DNA of 64,000 nucleotides from Setomelanomma holmii (lineage: Eukaryota > Ascomycota > Dothideomycetes > Pleosporales > Phaeosphaeriaceae): assembly GCA_010015745.1 (NCBI GenBank), contig ML978171.1:186001-250000 (forward strand), read 5' to 3'. Shown in pieces: positions 42,758 through 53,920 of the stretch (positions are counted from its first letter, which is position 1; each line of letters starts with the position of its first letter). Position numbers and translations under genes: made by a program. The notes below the pieces were generated by a model. It saw only the letters and a list, made by a program, of their open reading frames with translations. It searched no databases and had not been told where the DNA came from.

Positions 42758-45132
42758 TCAACGTAGATCTGGACCGCCGTAGTGCAAAGCACGCCTGAGA
42801 TGACGATCTCCTTCAAAGACTCGTCGTTGTTCATCTTCTCTCACAGGAATATACTCACGAGCTGGTGGAGCGCGCTGGTCGTATATGCCACTGTTGGGCA
42901 TGTACTTCCGCGGCGGCTCGCCAGGATACATTTGAATAGGTGAACCTCTCATTTCGCGCGGAGGCGAATGACGAGAAGCAACAGGAATGTAAGAAAGGTT
43001 GCTTGAACCTGCGGCTGCACGGGAATAAGCCGGCAAATAGTGGCCATTCTCTTCGTGGGGCGGAGGGCGACGTGGACTAGATGTTAGATCGATCACATGT
43101 TGTGATGGTTGCGCCCTCGGTCGGTGACCGTCCAGAGGCTGCAACTGGCTAACATCGACAGTACGCGATGGTTGACCGTGTGGTGCACGAGGACGCATCT
43201 CATCCTCATAGTATACTGGCCTGAGACGTTTAGTGCCTTGATGACTGACGTATTGACCTCTCTCCTCCGGAAGGGAGGGATGGACCTTCCGCTTGGGCGC
43301 ATTGATGTCGGCATGAACCATGGGCATCGGACGTGGTTCAGAAAAGTTCAAGTGGCCAGAATGAGGTCGCCGTGGAGATATGAGATCCACGGTGTCGCGT
43401 TCAACAGAAGGTAACACAATATCCTGCTCTGAAGTACGGCGAGAATGTGCTGCAGGACGATTAACAGTACTGACTTGTGGTGAGCGTTGTACATAGTCAT
43501 CTTGCGCATAGCGCGGTGCGGCACGAAGAGGCTGGCCATGCTGGATCCTTGGAGGGCCAGGATTTTCACGTATCGGTTCGAGCTACCATAGTCAGTTCCA
43601 AATAAGAGGGTCGTGGGTTACCTGAGCATCGAGTGTGACTAGCTCGACAGTCTATGAACTCACATGGTACATTTGCCCATCAATCTCCTGCACAAGACCT
43701 TGGAGGCGGCTTGTGGCAGGCTGAGTGACTGTGGGTCGTGCTTGCCTGCGGTCGTCAGCAGTCATGTGCACACAGCTGGAGACGACATACGAGTCAATCG
43801 GTCTGCTGTGCGCCATGTCAAAAGGATCCCCTCTGGCATGTGATCGGGGTTCTGGTGGCGGCGCATATGTTGGAGTATGCGCAGAAGCAGAATGTGCAGC
43901 GGGTGGTCTGAATGATGGCGTTCGTGGCTGGTCGTGGTGAGTAGCATTATAGGGCTGGACGACAATCGTCCTTCTAGGCATGCGCCTCGAAGCGTAGGCA
44001 TCCACGCGTGCATAGTCAACACGCCTGTCGGGCTGAAGATCCCGTGCGGTTGCACGACTGGACACGATTTCCATGCTCTGCTCGCGCTCATCAGGAGTGG
44101 TCATCGAACCTTCATCGCTGGAGTCTTCGTCGTCGTCCAACACAATGACCTCTCGGAACGTCTCCTCGATCTCATTGCTCTGCTCTCCGGTCTCGTCGCG
44201 CCATTCCTTAAGTTTGGCAAGAGACACGTGTTCAACTTGCTGCCGGGCTTGCATCCAGGATCCATTCTTCAATATCTTGTCGTAGTCGGTATACATGTGA
44301 CGGATGTGAGCCACAACAGCAAGCTGTACTCGGCGAGCCAAAGATAGTTCCTTTGCGTTGCCTACCCTGTTTGTTCCCTGGTCTTGTTAGAATGACCCTC
44401 TATTCTGATCATTGTGAAAATACCTCTTCAAATGCATGATTGACAATGGAGATGAGATCTGCTTCAGGTATCTTAGGAAACATTTCGCGAACCGCGCCGC
44501 TAGTGTGCTCCTTCGATTCCTTTTCGGTAGTAGGACGCCCATGGAGAGCCTGCCGCGAAGAGTAGTCTTCGACACGCTGAACAATCCAATTTGTCCTCTC
44601 TCGCGCTTTGTCCTTCCGCAGACCATGCGTTTCGTCGTATGTGTAACCAAACTTGCTGCACGCCAACGTTATGATCTCGAGGGGAAAGTGATGGCCAACG
44701 CGATGGACATGATGTGACAACTTCTCCGGATCGGCGTGCATACGGTTTTTAGGCTTCGCCTGCAAGACTGTCAGTGGGCACGCTTGCGTGATCGAATGCG
44801 TAATCGCGGACCGAAACTATGTGGACATCGAGGTTGCGCTGGCGACATTGCTCTTTGCACCACTCTGTAAACTCTGGATGTCCGGCCGGGATGAATCCAA
44901 ATCCTTTGGGTGCATTCGATGCGTAACTCAGCTGATAGGGGTTAGTAGGGAGTAATGAAATGATCCTGTGGCGACGGACAATGGAATGGAGCTTCTTCTT
45001 CTCTTGCGTAACAGCTTCCAAGACGATCTTATAAGGCTTCTTCTTCTTCTTCTTCACAGCCGCGCGCTGCTGCTCAAGCACAGCGCCACGCTGGACCGCG
45101 TGCTGTGTACGTGTATGATGGACTCTGGTCAT
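42758..45132 (-). CDS. DUF2293 domain protein
   Basis: Four exons on the minus strand: 45132-44812, 44759-44424, 44377-43664 and 43582-42758 (731 aa). Introns are 52, 46 and 81 nt; frames close exactly. Residues 1-107 are basic and end in RQRNLDVHIVS. The DUF2293 core spans about residues 108-270 (NRMHADPEKLSHHVHRVGHH, MFPKIPEADLISIVNHAFEE, GTNRVGNAKELSLARRVQLA, VVAHIRHMYTDYDKIL). The remainder is disordered, with an acidic VIVLDDDEDSSDE patch and a long Pro/Arg-rich tail. The family is widespread in filamentous fungi and of unknown function; the basic/disordered composition suggests a nuclear role, which is inference. A pure Lys run (KKKKKK) occurs near residue 30. Confidence 0.85.
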
Positions 45133-45440
45133 TGTGTATACAATACACGCGTGTCATGCCCCAGGTTGAGCCCTGTATTGACTGGGCGATGGCTGATGTT
45201 TCTGTATGATTAGTACCTTTTGGTGATTGCAGTGCTTCTATAGAGAGATCGCAGTGATCGAAAATGCCTAAATGAGTGCCTACAGGCCCCGGTTGCTGGA
45301 CGAACGAGCAGGCGGGGCGTTGATGTTAGGTGAAGAAGAAACAGTCGCCGCAGATGAGGTGAGGCGGTTACGCACGGCGTATCGATTCTCCGATATCCAA
45401 TCATGTCATCACGACGCGCCGACATTCACGTCCCGCGATT

Positions 45441-45761
45441 ATGTCGCGCGAGGCCATCATTCACGCATACAGGCACCTGTATCGCCATAGTCTGAGGGCA
45501 GTTCATTTCTCGAAGCCGGCGCGATACACATTACGCGATCGCTTGCGCCTCGCCTTTCGTAAGGGCGATCCGATCAACTTTGCGCCGCAGAGGTTAGAGA
45601 ACACGATCGAGTTCTTGCAATATGCGACACGAGAAAATGGGCTTGAGCACAAGATTGTCAAGAATCTCCTTTTCGTATGGTGGATGCAGGACAAGGGAGG
45701 TCGCGCGAGGCCAACGACCAGAGTTCCGTCAGTGCTCCTCCACCCGTGTGCAGCAGCTTAG
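45441..45761 (+). CDS. DUF1763 family small protein
   Basis: ATG at 45441 to TAG at 45759-45761, 106 aa. Residues 1-85 carry the compact family pattern AIIHAYRHLYRHSLRAVHFS, KPARYTLRDRLRLAFRKG, RLENTIEFLQYATRENGLEH, KIVKNLLFVWW. This helical, basic architecture resembles small LYR-like mitochondrial assembly proteins, but the DUF1763 family has no established function that I can state. Head-to-head with the DUF2293 gene (308 bp between starts). An earlier ATG at 45272 in another frame does not join to it. Confidence 0.78.
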   Translation: MSREAIIHAYRHLYRHSLRAVHFSKPARYTLRDRLRLAFRKGDPINFAPQRLENTIEFLQYATRENGLEHKIVKNLLFVWWMQDKGGRARPTTRVPSVLLHPCAAA

Positions 45762-46025
45762 ATAGCTGACCCATTTCCAGCACGCGTGAAGAGCTCGAGA
45801 TAAAGACGACCGCATACGATACATTTAACCACAGTATCTGCATGTTGAATGAGAGCATGTACATGTGTCTCCCGCCCATGACCACTCGCGATCCGAATTG
45901 AACGCAGAAGCTATACCCAAACGCCGTTCGCTATGAGGGTGAAGGAGGACTGAAGGGAACGTTCGCTTGGAAGTCGGCCAACAAGGGTTCAATGAAAAGT
46001 AGACCCGCCCCGAATCGAGGATGGA

Positions 46026-46894
46026 TTACATAAAGTCGTCCAGAAAGTCCTCATCACGGTCTTGGTTACTGGACTGCGCGAGGTTGTCCTCGGTCATGAT
46101 GTCGTCGTACGCATGATCTCGCTGCCAGGCAAGCTCTTTCCGCTCCTTGGCGATGCGGGCTTCCTCCTTACGCTATACATTGTTAGCGCTGGGGCGTGCA
46201 AGATCGTGGTGGATGAAGCTGGGTGAGGGGAAGGGACATCGAACTGTGCACTAAAAGCGACATGAAATGAAATATGGGCGAAATAAAACTTACCCTCGCT
46301 TGCTGAGCATCTCGATCCCGTCTCCCCAGCTCCTTTAGCCTAGCCTCCTTCTCCTCTCTCAGATCAGGAAACCTCTCAGTCTTCGTCTTATTCAGACGAT
46401 TGACGATCGGATTCTCCCTCTTCTCAACATGTATGCGCTTGACCTATCAACCCACTGGTATTAGCAAACCACATAACAACGTGAATCTCGTATACTAACC
46501 TTCCTCTGGTCCTTAAACCCAACCTGCCCCACCGCCATACTCCCATCCTTCTTCAGATTACTCCACGGCGTATACACAACCGTAACATTATCCTTCTTAT
46601 TGCCCTCGATGCTATTCGCTTTCGTCAATTGCGCGCAATCAACCAGCAGATTCGGATTCATCTTTTCCCAGTCTTCGCCCTCGGGAAGGCGCACGTAGAT
46701 ATGCGCTGACGAGAGATTGTCGGCGTGGAACCAGACGTCCTCGTTCCAGCCGTGATTGATGAGCTCTTCATCTGCATTGGGGTTAGTGGAAACGTGGAGT
46801 GGTGAGATGGGGGAGTAGGACTTTCGACTTTGTCTTTGCCGACATATATGAAGGCTGCGGGAGAGGTGGTGTTTGAGGAGAAGTAGTACACCAT
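46026..46894 (-). CDS. CCDC25-like protein (NFACT-R domain)
   Basis: Four exons, minus strand: 46894-46822, 46771-46500, 46443-46294 and 46172-46026; introns 50, 56, 50+71 (121) nt. The product is 213 aa, close to the 208 aa of human CCDC25. The start MVYYFSSNTTSPAAFIYVGK is followed by NEELINHGWNEDVWFHADNL, SSAHIYVRLPEG, LTKANSIEGNKKDNVTVVYT, PWSNLKKDGSMAVGQVGF (the NFACT-R/DUF814 core), then a charged coiled coil (VEKRENPIVNRLNKTKTERF onward) and an acidic end (DEDFLDDFM). The human protein has been described as a DNA-binding membrane sensor; the fungal role is unknown, and the NFACT-R relation suggests RNA or ribosome contacts. Confidence 0.92.
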
Positions 46895-47127
46895 TTTGGG
46901 GGTTGGGGGAGGAGGATGTGTTCTCGCGATTCAAGAGTGCAGGGTCTAGAATGGTGGAGTGAAATTCGAATGCACGTGTGGGGTGCGCTAGCGGGATAAA
47001 TACAGCGTTCAGCCTCAGGGTCTTTCACAACTCATGCCAGTCACAAAGACCTCAACTTGGATCTGCGTTTTGACTTGTGATTATTTCGCATCTGTTACGC
47101 TATTGTAATGTGGGCACAGTGACGTGT
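46895..47127. promoter_or_regulatory. Upstream region of the CCDC25-like gene
   Basis: Short AT-containing intergenic stretch without coding signal; presumably holds the promoter of the minus-strand gene. A GATAAATAC box on the plus strand (about 46994-47002) is the only notable word. Confidence 0.3.
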
Positions 47128-47848
47128 TTATTTCGCACCCCGCCTATCAAGCAGCGCATCCTGACTATCCAATTCCTCTTCAGGTGCAGCCTCAACATCA
47201 TGGCTTCCAGCACCGTGTCTCAAGCTATCTAGCGAGTTGTCTTGCCTTGCATGCTTCGCATACTTATCATGACCCTTCGCCTTCGGATCAAAGCCCGCAT
47301 CGTCCAAGTTCTTCTTCTCAACGTTTGATGTAAGCTGGTCTCGTGTACCAGTCAGAATCTCTGCGGTCTGTCCGCGGTCGTTCACGCTTCGTGGGATATC
47401 AAAGGCATTGTCTGTTGCGTGCACAGGATTTGCATGCGCTTAGTCTGCTGGTACATTGATCTGGTCTGCGCGGGGCACACTTGGATCTAAGAAGCTATCA
47501 GTATCAGCTGGTTCTTGACAAACGAGTAGTAAGGTGTGTCTGACGACAATATGTAGGTGGGTTCATGGCTTAGCAGATTTTGCTTGCCAGCGTCTTGTTG
47601 GTTTGGGTTCCTATCACGTGCTTCTACATCTTTCACTCCTGAGCCACCTTTGTCACGTGCACGCTAAGAGCGTTTGCACGCTTTCTGTTCCTCTACGTAG
47701 AAATACTAAGGCTCCCACTTTCTCAACGTAGCATCAAGAATCACATAGAATGTTCAACTACCTTCTTGTTCAACACGTCTCCGGGAATAGTGGTGCCTTT
47801 GGCGGCCATGTCCTTGAGACGTCCTCCATGGTGCGGGTCTGTAGGCAT
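47128..47848 (-). CDS. Candidate hydrophilic, LEA-like small protein (exon structure unresolved)
   Basis: An ATG at 47848 opens a 35-codon frame (MPTDPHHGGRLKDMAAKGTT then IPGDVLNKK) followed by a GT donor. Further left a 98-codon frame (47424-47128, no ATG start) encodes a very hydrophilic, Asp/Lys/His-rich sequence (DRGQTAEILTGTRDQLTSNV, DDAGFDPKAKGHDKYAKHAR) of the type seen in fungal stress or late-embryogenesis-abundant-like proteins. Intermediate frames look partly coding but contain stops. It may be a multi-exon gene or a decaying one; I do not recognise the family with certainty. Confidence 0.3.
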
Positions 47849-48289
47849 TTTGAAATGTAAGTGTAAGACAGAAAGTAGTCTGTTATTCGAAGTTATCAAT
47901 TTTCCTTCACAATTGCTTCAAGACGGGTCAAAAGCGTGTGTAGTGAACCTTCAATTCGAACTGCAACGAAGCACGCGAGCAATTATACAGCCTATGTTAG
48001 CAGCCATAGCTTCATTGTCATTGCTGTGCCATTTGACGTCATGATGAAAATACAATGGTGATGTCACGTCGCGAAATGCTGATGTCCAGATCGAGATGCC
48101 GAGATGGAAATGCGATTTCCTGATTCAGGGTCTGGCACGGACCATGTGACTCTTGGCGGGGCAGACACGTGCTGGCGGGAAGTCGCGTTGTGTATGATTT
48201 GACTGGCAACGCGTCTTAAACGACAAACATCAAATTCATACATCAACTTGGCCAAGATCAGTGGAACCGCCTCCAGTACTAATAACAGT
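47849..48289. other. Intergenic upstream of MZT1
   Basis: No gene recognised. It separates the LEA-like candidate (minus) and MZT1 (plus), so both promoters probably lie here. Confidence 0.4.
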
Positions 48290-48714
48290 ATGCCCACAGA
48301 ACAGGCTTCAGCCGATGCACGCCGCAAAGCAGCCCGTGAGGTCATCGACATTCTCCATGAAATTGCAACCCTTCTGGTATGTCACTGAGTGCAAATCGCA
48401 ACTGCGCATAGATCACCTTTTTTAACAGCGATAGAATACTCATCTCGACCGCCAACAACTTTCCTACTGCGTCTCACTCATCGAAAACGGCGCAAACCCA
48501 GAGGCACTGGCGGTAAGTCAAACCGACGTTGGATCGAGGCAAAGTCCAACGGTACCGCACTTCAAACCGCGCGGTTCCGAGTCAAGGCAGTGTTCTTTGA
48601 TTGCAAAAGTATGGTGCTAATTATGTTCGTGTGGCACAGAAAGTTATACAACAGCTGCGCGAAGATTACCCAGAGTCGTCTGTGGACGGCGATTCGTCAG
48701 AAGGCGCGCGCTGA
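48290..48714 (+). CDS. MZT1: Mitotic-spindle organizing protein 1 (MOZART1 / MZT1)
   Basis: Three small exons: 48290-48376, 48435-48512 and 48640-48714; introns 58 and 127 nt, all phase 0, with GTATGT and GTAAGT donors. The 79-aa product is the usual MZT1 length. The pattern ARREVIDILHEIATLL-like helix (KAAREVIDILHEIATLL), LDRQQLSYCVSLIENGANPE and ALAKVIQQLRED is the MZT1 signature, followed by an acidic Ser-rich tail (SSVDGDSSEGAR). MZT1 binds the N-termini of gamma-tubulin complex proteins and recruits or activates gamma-tubulin complexes at spindle pole bodies. No single long reading frame marks it, so it is easily missed. Confidence 0.93.
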
Positions 48715-49548
48715 ACAAAAGCGGACTCCGAAACCCTTGTGCGCCGTTGTGCAGGCGCGTCGTGGAACTTACCGCGCCGTGGTGCGCAGCGCGTATCGAT
48801 GTCAGCAGAAAAAAGATTGGGGCTAAGGGCAAGTCAATCAATCGGGGCACGGTCGGGCGTAGCAAGAGGCTCCATCCGTGGTGTTGAACGGGCGCTGCGG
48901 AACATCCCACATCCACCCGAGCGAAAGGCTGCTTGGCATGCAGGACTCGCGGAAAGCTTAGGATCGCAAGGTGCGGAATCGCGATGGAGGGGTACAAGCG
49001 AGGCATTCCCACGTCTCGCAATAATGTGCCAAGTTGTTGCTATCAACATCATGCACCGTTATCAGTACGACCCAGGGATACTCAAGGCATCTTATCACGC
49101 CATCCAGCATCTTCCCTTTCCGCCTGAAGTAGTTCGTGAACGTTGGTGGTGGACGTTCAGCTGAGGTGGACTGCAAGTAACCAACAACAGCCGGGCCAAA
49201 CAGGATCAAATTAACTCGTTAATCTATCTGAGTGTTGGTAGCGACTCGGACTTTGGACTGTGTGGCAGATTCCCAGGTCACCGGGTATATATGCAACTAA
49301 GAAACTAGTGGCCTTGGTGATATCGTCATGGGACATGCGACTTCAGCCGTATCTAACATCATGTGCGATAGCAAAGCAACGGCATCGCAATGCGGAAACG
49401 CGTGGAACTGGATAATCGATAGCGATACGATCGACAAGGGGTATCTTTTTGCAACAAACGAAGGGTGTTGGGTATCATCCGAAGGAAATTCGTGCAAATG
49501 ACGCAATCAAAGCAGAACGCCGCAAACCCTTGTAGAGAATAGGACCGT
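48715..49548. other. Intergenic, nothing recognised
   Basis: 3' regions of two convergent genes (MZT1 plus, GNAT minus). Overlapping frames on both strands show no domain. Confidence 0.4.
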
Positions 49549-50343
49549 CTATCTGCTGCCCCAGGTGGGCGAACCTTGACGCTGGCGGAAGTTGCCTTTC
49601 TCGTCGGCGACTTTCTTCAGGGCTTTTTCGGCTTTGGCTTCTTGCTTGTCGAGGAAGCCGTTGAAGATGGAGGGGAGAATGCGCTTGGAGTCTGATGTGC
49701 TGTCAGGTCTGGAAGGCTTTATGGAAATGTGATGTGACTCACTGGCATGGTCGGCGTCGAAGATGATGCCATCAGCGCCCTTCTCCCCTGCGACCTTAAC
49801 GGCTTCTTCCAACAAACTTTCGCCAACGCCCTTTCCTCGGTACTTTAGCTTGACAGTCCAGCCACGAATGACAGCTTTCCCTCTCCTTCTCCTGCCTCGC
49901 TTTTTTGCGGCATCATTGTCTGCCCAGCCGAGAATGAGTGCACCGATAATGTCTTCGCCCCACTTGACCACAAGGACACGGTCATCACCCAGCCAGCCCA
50001 TGTCAATATCCTCTGCGAGACCAATATAACCGCCAGTCAACCACCGGATGAAGATGAGGAAGCTCATCGTAATGCCTCCAACTGTGGTAGCTGCAACGAG
50101 CCACTCGCCTGACGTCTTCATAGTCCACTGAATAGCAATGGCGGCAAAGATAGCGAAGGTTGCCAGCGTGACAGGATGGTAGATGAGCATCCTGCTCGAG
50201 ACCTGACGTTGCTGGGCCACAGAATCTGCTACCAATCGCAATCCCTCAACGCGATCATCTTCAGTTTGCACTGTGTATGTGGACAGCTGTGGAAGTCCAT
50301 CAGTGGACGACTTCACTGGCGCGGAGGGTTCGGTTGACGACAT
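49549..50343 (-). CDS. GNAT-family N-acetyltransferase, membrane-anchored
   Basis: Two exons, minus strand: 50343-49743 and 49691-49549, 247 aa. The intron is 51 nt (GTGAGT...ACATCAG), a multiple of three, so the unspliced frame also stays open. ATG at 50343 (MSSTEPSAPVKS) is the first in frame. Residues about 35-60 match an N-terminal motif (EGLRLVADSVAQQRQ). Two hydrophobic segments follow (LATFAIFAAIAIQW and LVAATTVGGITMSFLIFI), as in Nat8-like acetyltransferases with membrane hairpins. The GNAT acetyl-CoA motif A is present in RGWTVKLKYRGKGVGESLLE (R/Q-x-x-G-x-G/A pattern), then GIIFDADHAN. The C-terminal tail is basic and coiled. Substrate unknown. Confidence 0.85.
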   Translation of the reverse strand: MSSTEPSAPVKSSTDGLPQLSTYTVQTEDDRVEGLRLVADSVAQQRQVSSRMLIYHPVTLATFAIFAAIAIQWTMKTSGEWLVAATTVGGITMSFLIFIRWLTGGYIGLAEDIDMGWLGDDRVLVVKWGEDIIGALILGWADNDAAKKRGRRRRGKAVIRGWTVKLKYRGKGVGESLLEEAVKVAGEKGADGIIFDADHASESHHISIKPSRPDSTSDSKRILPSIFNGFLDKQEAKAEKALKKVADEKGNFRQRQGSPTWGSR

Positions 50344-52688
50344 GACCTCGGTTGCAGCTGGGGAAGGGTACGGGTTGTGCGGCGCAGGAAGAGTTGAAAA
50401 TGTGAGCGATGTAGGCGGAAGAGGTTGTAGCAAATAGCCGTTGTGTCGAAAAGTTGTTGGTGTGGCCAATGGCGACGGGCAATCAGGGTCGATTCTCAAA
50501 TTTGCGCTCAGACTGGTCAAAAACGCTGCATTGACGTATCAGTATACATTCCACTGCAAAGGAAGCGCTTTGGCGGTATGCTTGATGTCATGCCTCAGGT
50601 CACACGACCACCGCCTCAAAAGAAGAAAAACATACCAGCACTTGTCCTGAATCCTGGCAAAGAGGGGATCGCAGGAATCGCCTTTTCCAATCCGGAATAA
50701 TGATTCACAATCACAGTCGACTCGCCCAGAAAGTGTCGTTGCGGAAAAGCCTGCGGACCAGGTGGAACGAGCAACTTGCTCGGGGGAAGTTGGCGGCGCA
50801 TGGTTACTTATAAACACCTCCACCAAAACGTCGAAATTACATAAACAGAAGGATACGGGTCGGTCCAGCCAAGAAGGGAAAGCACACGGGCTAATATTAA
50901 ATAGAATGGAGGCAAGCTTGAAGAGTTTGCGGCGGTAGCAGGACAAAGGCCAGCAGAGAATATGATGCACTTGTGGGAGAACGTGCATCTAAGTATTGGC
51001 TCTCGGCCAAGCCTCGAGACTGCAGCTGGCGGGCTGGCGGGTTGCTGGGGCCATGTCGTCGTCAAGGCTTGCTGGGACCAGACGAAAAGGCGCGATCTGC
51101 ACAGGCCCTTATCCGCGCCGCTTACCTGCAAGAGCAGGCTTGGTTTCGTTGATTGGCTACACGCCGCACTGAGATAAGAGTCTGTGCTGCTGGAAGAAGA
51201 AGCCAGGCCGATCCATACAGAGGGCCTCACGACCATTTCTGGTTGGAGGGAGATGCATGGATACCAGGCTTTGCAGGCTCGGGCTGTTGGTTGGGAGTCG
51301 TTCTCTGACCTGGGAGTGACACGCACATGCGCTCTTCGGACTTGCAAAAATCTGGTTCTACTACTGTGGCGTCGATCTGCCTTACGCAGCACGCCGCTCT
51401 CATCCCCGTATGGATGCCCGTCAATCTGTCATCATGACAGCCGTCAACCCGGGACCCGATGACAATCGAATGAACAAACTGCCCATAAAGGGCAACATGT
51501 CGATTGACTTTGGCAAGCTTGGCTGTGTAGCGCGGGCAAGCGCAAGCGAAAGACGACAAGCCTCCAGAACCCCTCCCCGCCTGATTTACCTCAAACACGC
51601 GCTCAGTCCACGCTGCACACGAATGGCCAGAACGTGAAACGAACTACTGTACAAACACCACACGCTGTTCGTCTCACACCCTGCAGCGCCATCGCAATAG
51701 TTGACGCCATCACGACCCCACATAACGACCATTTTTTGCGAACACGTCTCCAGTCTCCGCATAGCCTCTTTATTATTCTGCCTCGTCTAGCGCTGCGGCA
51801 CGGTATTGATTTCTTTCAGTCCATTGATCGTGAAATTAGATCTAGCATTGTGGCTTGTTGTCCCGTTGCCGTGGTGAACCAAACAACGCCCCCAACATTA
51901 TGCACCCAGTACATTCTGCGCCTCAAAGATAGCCATCCGATATCTCTCGTCAGATGCCACGCCTCCACAGCCGTCAACCCGCATCAGATCAGACAGCCTC
52001 TCTCTGCCTGAGACCACTAACCTGAGGCACAAAGGATTGGAGCTTCACGTGCGCACCAACCACGTCGCGCGCATAAGCATCTTACGTGTGTGCGGCTCCA
52101 CCCAATGACGACTCTGTGCATTGGGAATTCAAGCAGCTCCACCCATACGACGAGCGCGAGCAGCAAGAGTCAGTTTTGTGGTTATGCAACCACGCGTCCG
52201 ACCCCACGTCTCGCAGACGGTGTGGGCGGGATTTGTATTTGGCACGGTAAGGCCAAGCCTGTTAGGATGGCTCATTTAAACAGTCGAAACGAAAACACGG
52301 GGCAGACATGTTTCGACGGGTGCGCATGTTTCAATGCCCGGCTTGACATGTTAGAAGCGACATGCTCACGTGCCGAGGCTAAAGTGTCGGCTAGAACGAC
52401 TTCATAGGTAAGGAGATGAATCGTGTTCAAAGGCATTAACATGTAGATTACTTCAGCCCGTCATGCAATGTGATCGACATGTAAGGTATTGTAGAATGTT
52501 GACACTCTCGAAGAGAAGGTTCTGCTTCGCTGCCAGTTTTAGGTATAATACGAGCGATTCAAGAGCACGGTATATGACGTCCACCGCAAAAACCTCGTAC
52601 ACCTCTAGAGTTATTCGAGTGTGCCGGTACCTGTCCCTGAACACATCTTTTACATACAATATATACCACCCAGTACCTCAGATCTTTC
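50344..52688. other. Long intergenic region, no recognised gene
   Basis: About 2.3 kb without convincing coding. Frames up to 194 codons exist on the minus strand (51392-50808) but show Cys/Trp/Ser-rich, unstructured sequence without domains. The region upstream of the GNAT gene has pyrimidine-rich tracts. No TE ends were noticed. Confidence 0.4.
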
Positions 52689-52807
52689 ACATACGACCAT
52701 AGGTTCGAGAAACTAGCGCTTCCCGTTCGCTCAGCGGTACTCAAGCTCGTGACCGGCGGATTAGTAGTCAGGTGGGTGACCACTGGCGAATACCCGCTGT
52801 TGTATGT
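52689..52807 (+). rRNA. 5S ribosomal RNA gene
   Basis: The 119-nt sequence starts ACATACGACCATAGG and ends GCTGTTGTATGT, the canonical ends of fungal 5S rRNA, which pair with each other as helix I. Internal landmarks include GCGCTTCCCGTTCGCTCAG (loop A-B/C region) and the internal promoter C-box-like AGTCAGGTGGGTGACC. A T-run directly after the gene (52807-52812) serves as RNA polymerase III terminator. It lies alone between protein-coding genes, the dispersed 5S arrangement of many filamentous ascomycetes. I assigned it from remembered 5S sequence; secondary structure was not computed. Confidence 0.95.
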
Positions 52808-52812
52808 TTTTT
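52807..52812 (+). terminator. Pol III T-run terminator of the 5S gene
   Basis: Six consecutive T residues immediately follow the 3' end of the 5S rRNA gene. Confidence 0.8.
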
Positions 52813-53920
52813 GGCTTTTTGCTTGTTCTGAGAATCTTGATATCCAAGTACTCGCCGTTGTGGTCTTGTGTTTGCTCGATACTGAAACCTGGATTTTTGG
52901 ATGTACCGATCATTCATTCCGACTTCATCGCTGTGTCCTTTTCTCGATTGCTGTGCCCAAACCACCCCGCCTCCTGCGAATCATGTCGTGCTCATAATTA
53001 TGGTATTGTGATGATCCTCGAATCGAAGTCCGCTCCACTCCCTCCATCGAGCCTGGCTCCCTTCTCCCGCCTTACAACGCGTGTGGATTACTGCAAACAT
53101 GCCAATTCGTTGCATTCCATCCGGCCAACGGCTCCGTCGAGTGCTGGATGGAGAAATTGCCCGGTCAGAAAAGGCAAGTACGAATTGTTGGCGTATGTGC
53201 TTGCTCGGACACTGGCTGACTTGAAGGCCGGAGACGCGAGGGAAGCTACAAAATCAAATGCTATACTGCCAAGACACAGCAGATGTAGTTTGCATCTATA
53301 CTTCCATGTGGTCTAACGATACAGTTGAGCGAGGTGGTACTAGTCAAACGGCATTCCATGGTGACCTTGAGCTTAGCTATGTCTTCGGGGTTTTTGGCTA
53401 TAGTATTTGATGTCACCTGCTCAGCAATGAAGACTTCCTTCATTTTCCAATACATGCTACAAATCTGGCTATTTACAGCTACACTCCACTTTTCCAATCC
53501 GCTTCGCTTACCATACAAAATCATTCAAACATCAACTTCGATAGTCTCTCACATGCGGTTTCACATTACAAAAAGCGGTATCGAGTACGTATGAATCGAA
53601 AGAAGAAAGCCGCCCCGCCAGTCTACTCTGGACTTCGTAAAGTCCTGCAAAGTGCATGCTATAGCACCCAAACGCCAGTCTGCACATGAATAATATGATA
53701 ATTGTCTGAAAGAGGAGGGAATGTGCGAGAATGATAGATAACATCGGCCTCCAAGTCTCGTGGCTTTGATATCAAGGCACGGCGAAATGACATGGCGATG
53801 ACAGCTGGCTGGAGCACTCTCTTGCTCTTGAAAGGCCAAGCTCATACATGGACTTGCTGGACTTGCTGTCTCATGTCAATCCGGCAGTGCCATGGCGTTG
53901 CGCAGTTTTGAGTGTCAAGC
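52813..53920. other. Intergenic, nothing recognised
   Basis: A 170-codon plus frame (52804-53316) starts inside the 5S gene end and has no domain signal; I do not treat it as a gene. Confidence 0.4.

Noticed and set aside
50808..51392. 194-codon minus-strand frame upstream of the GNAT gene
   Set aside because: No domain, signal or splice evidence; composition resembles non-coding sequence.
52804..53316. 170-codon frame starting at the end of the 5S rRNA gene
   Set aside because: It begins inside the RNA gene, lacks any recognisable domain, and has no plausible promoter.
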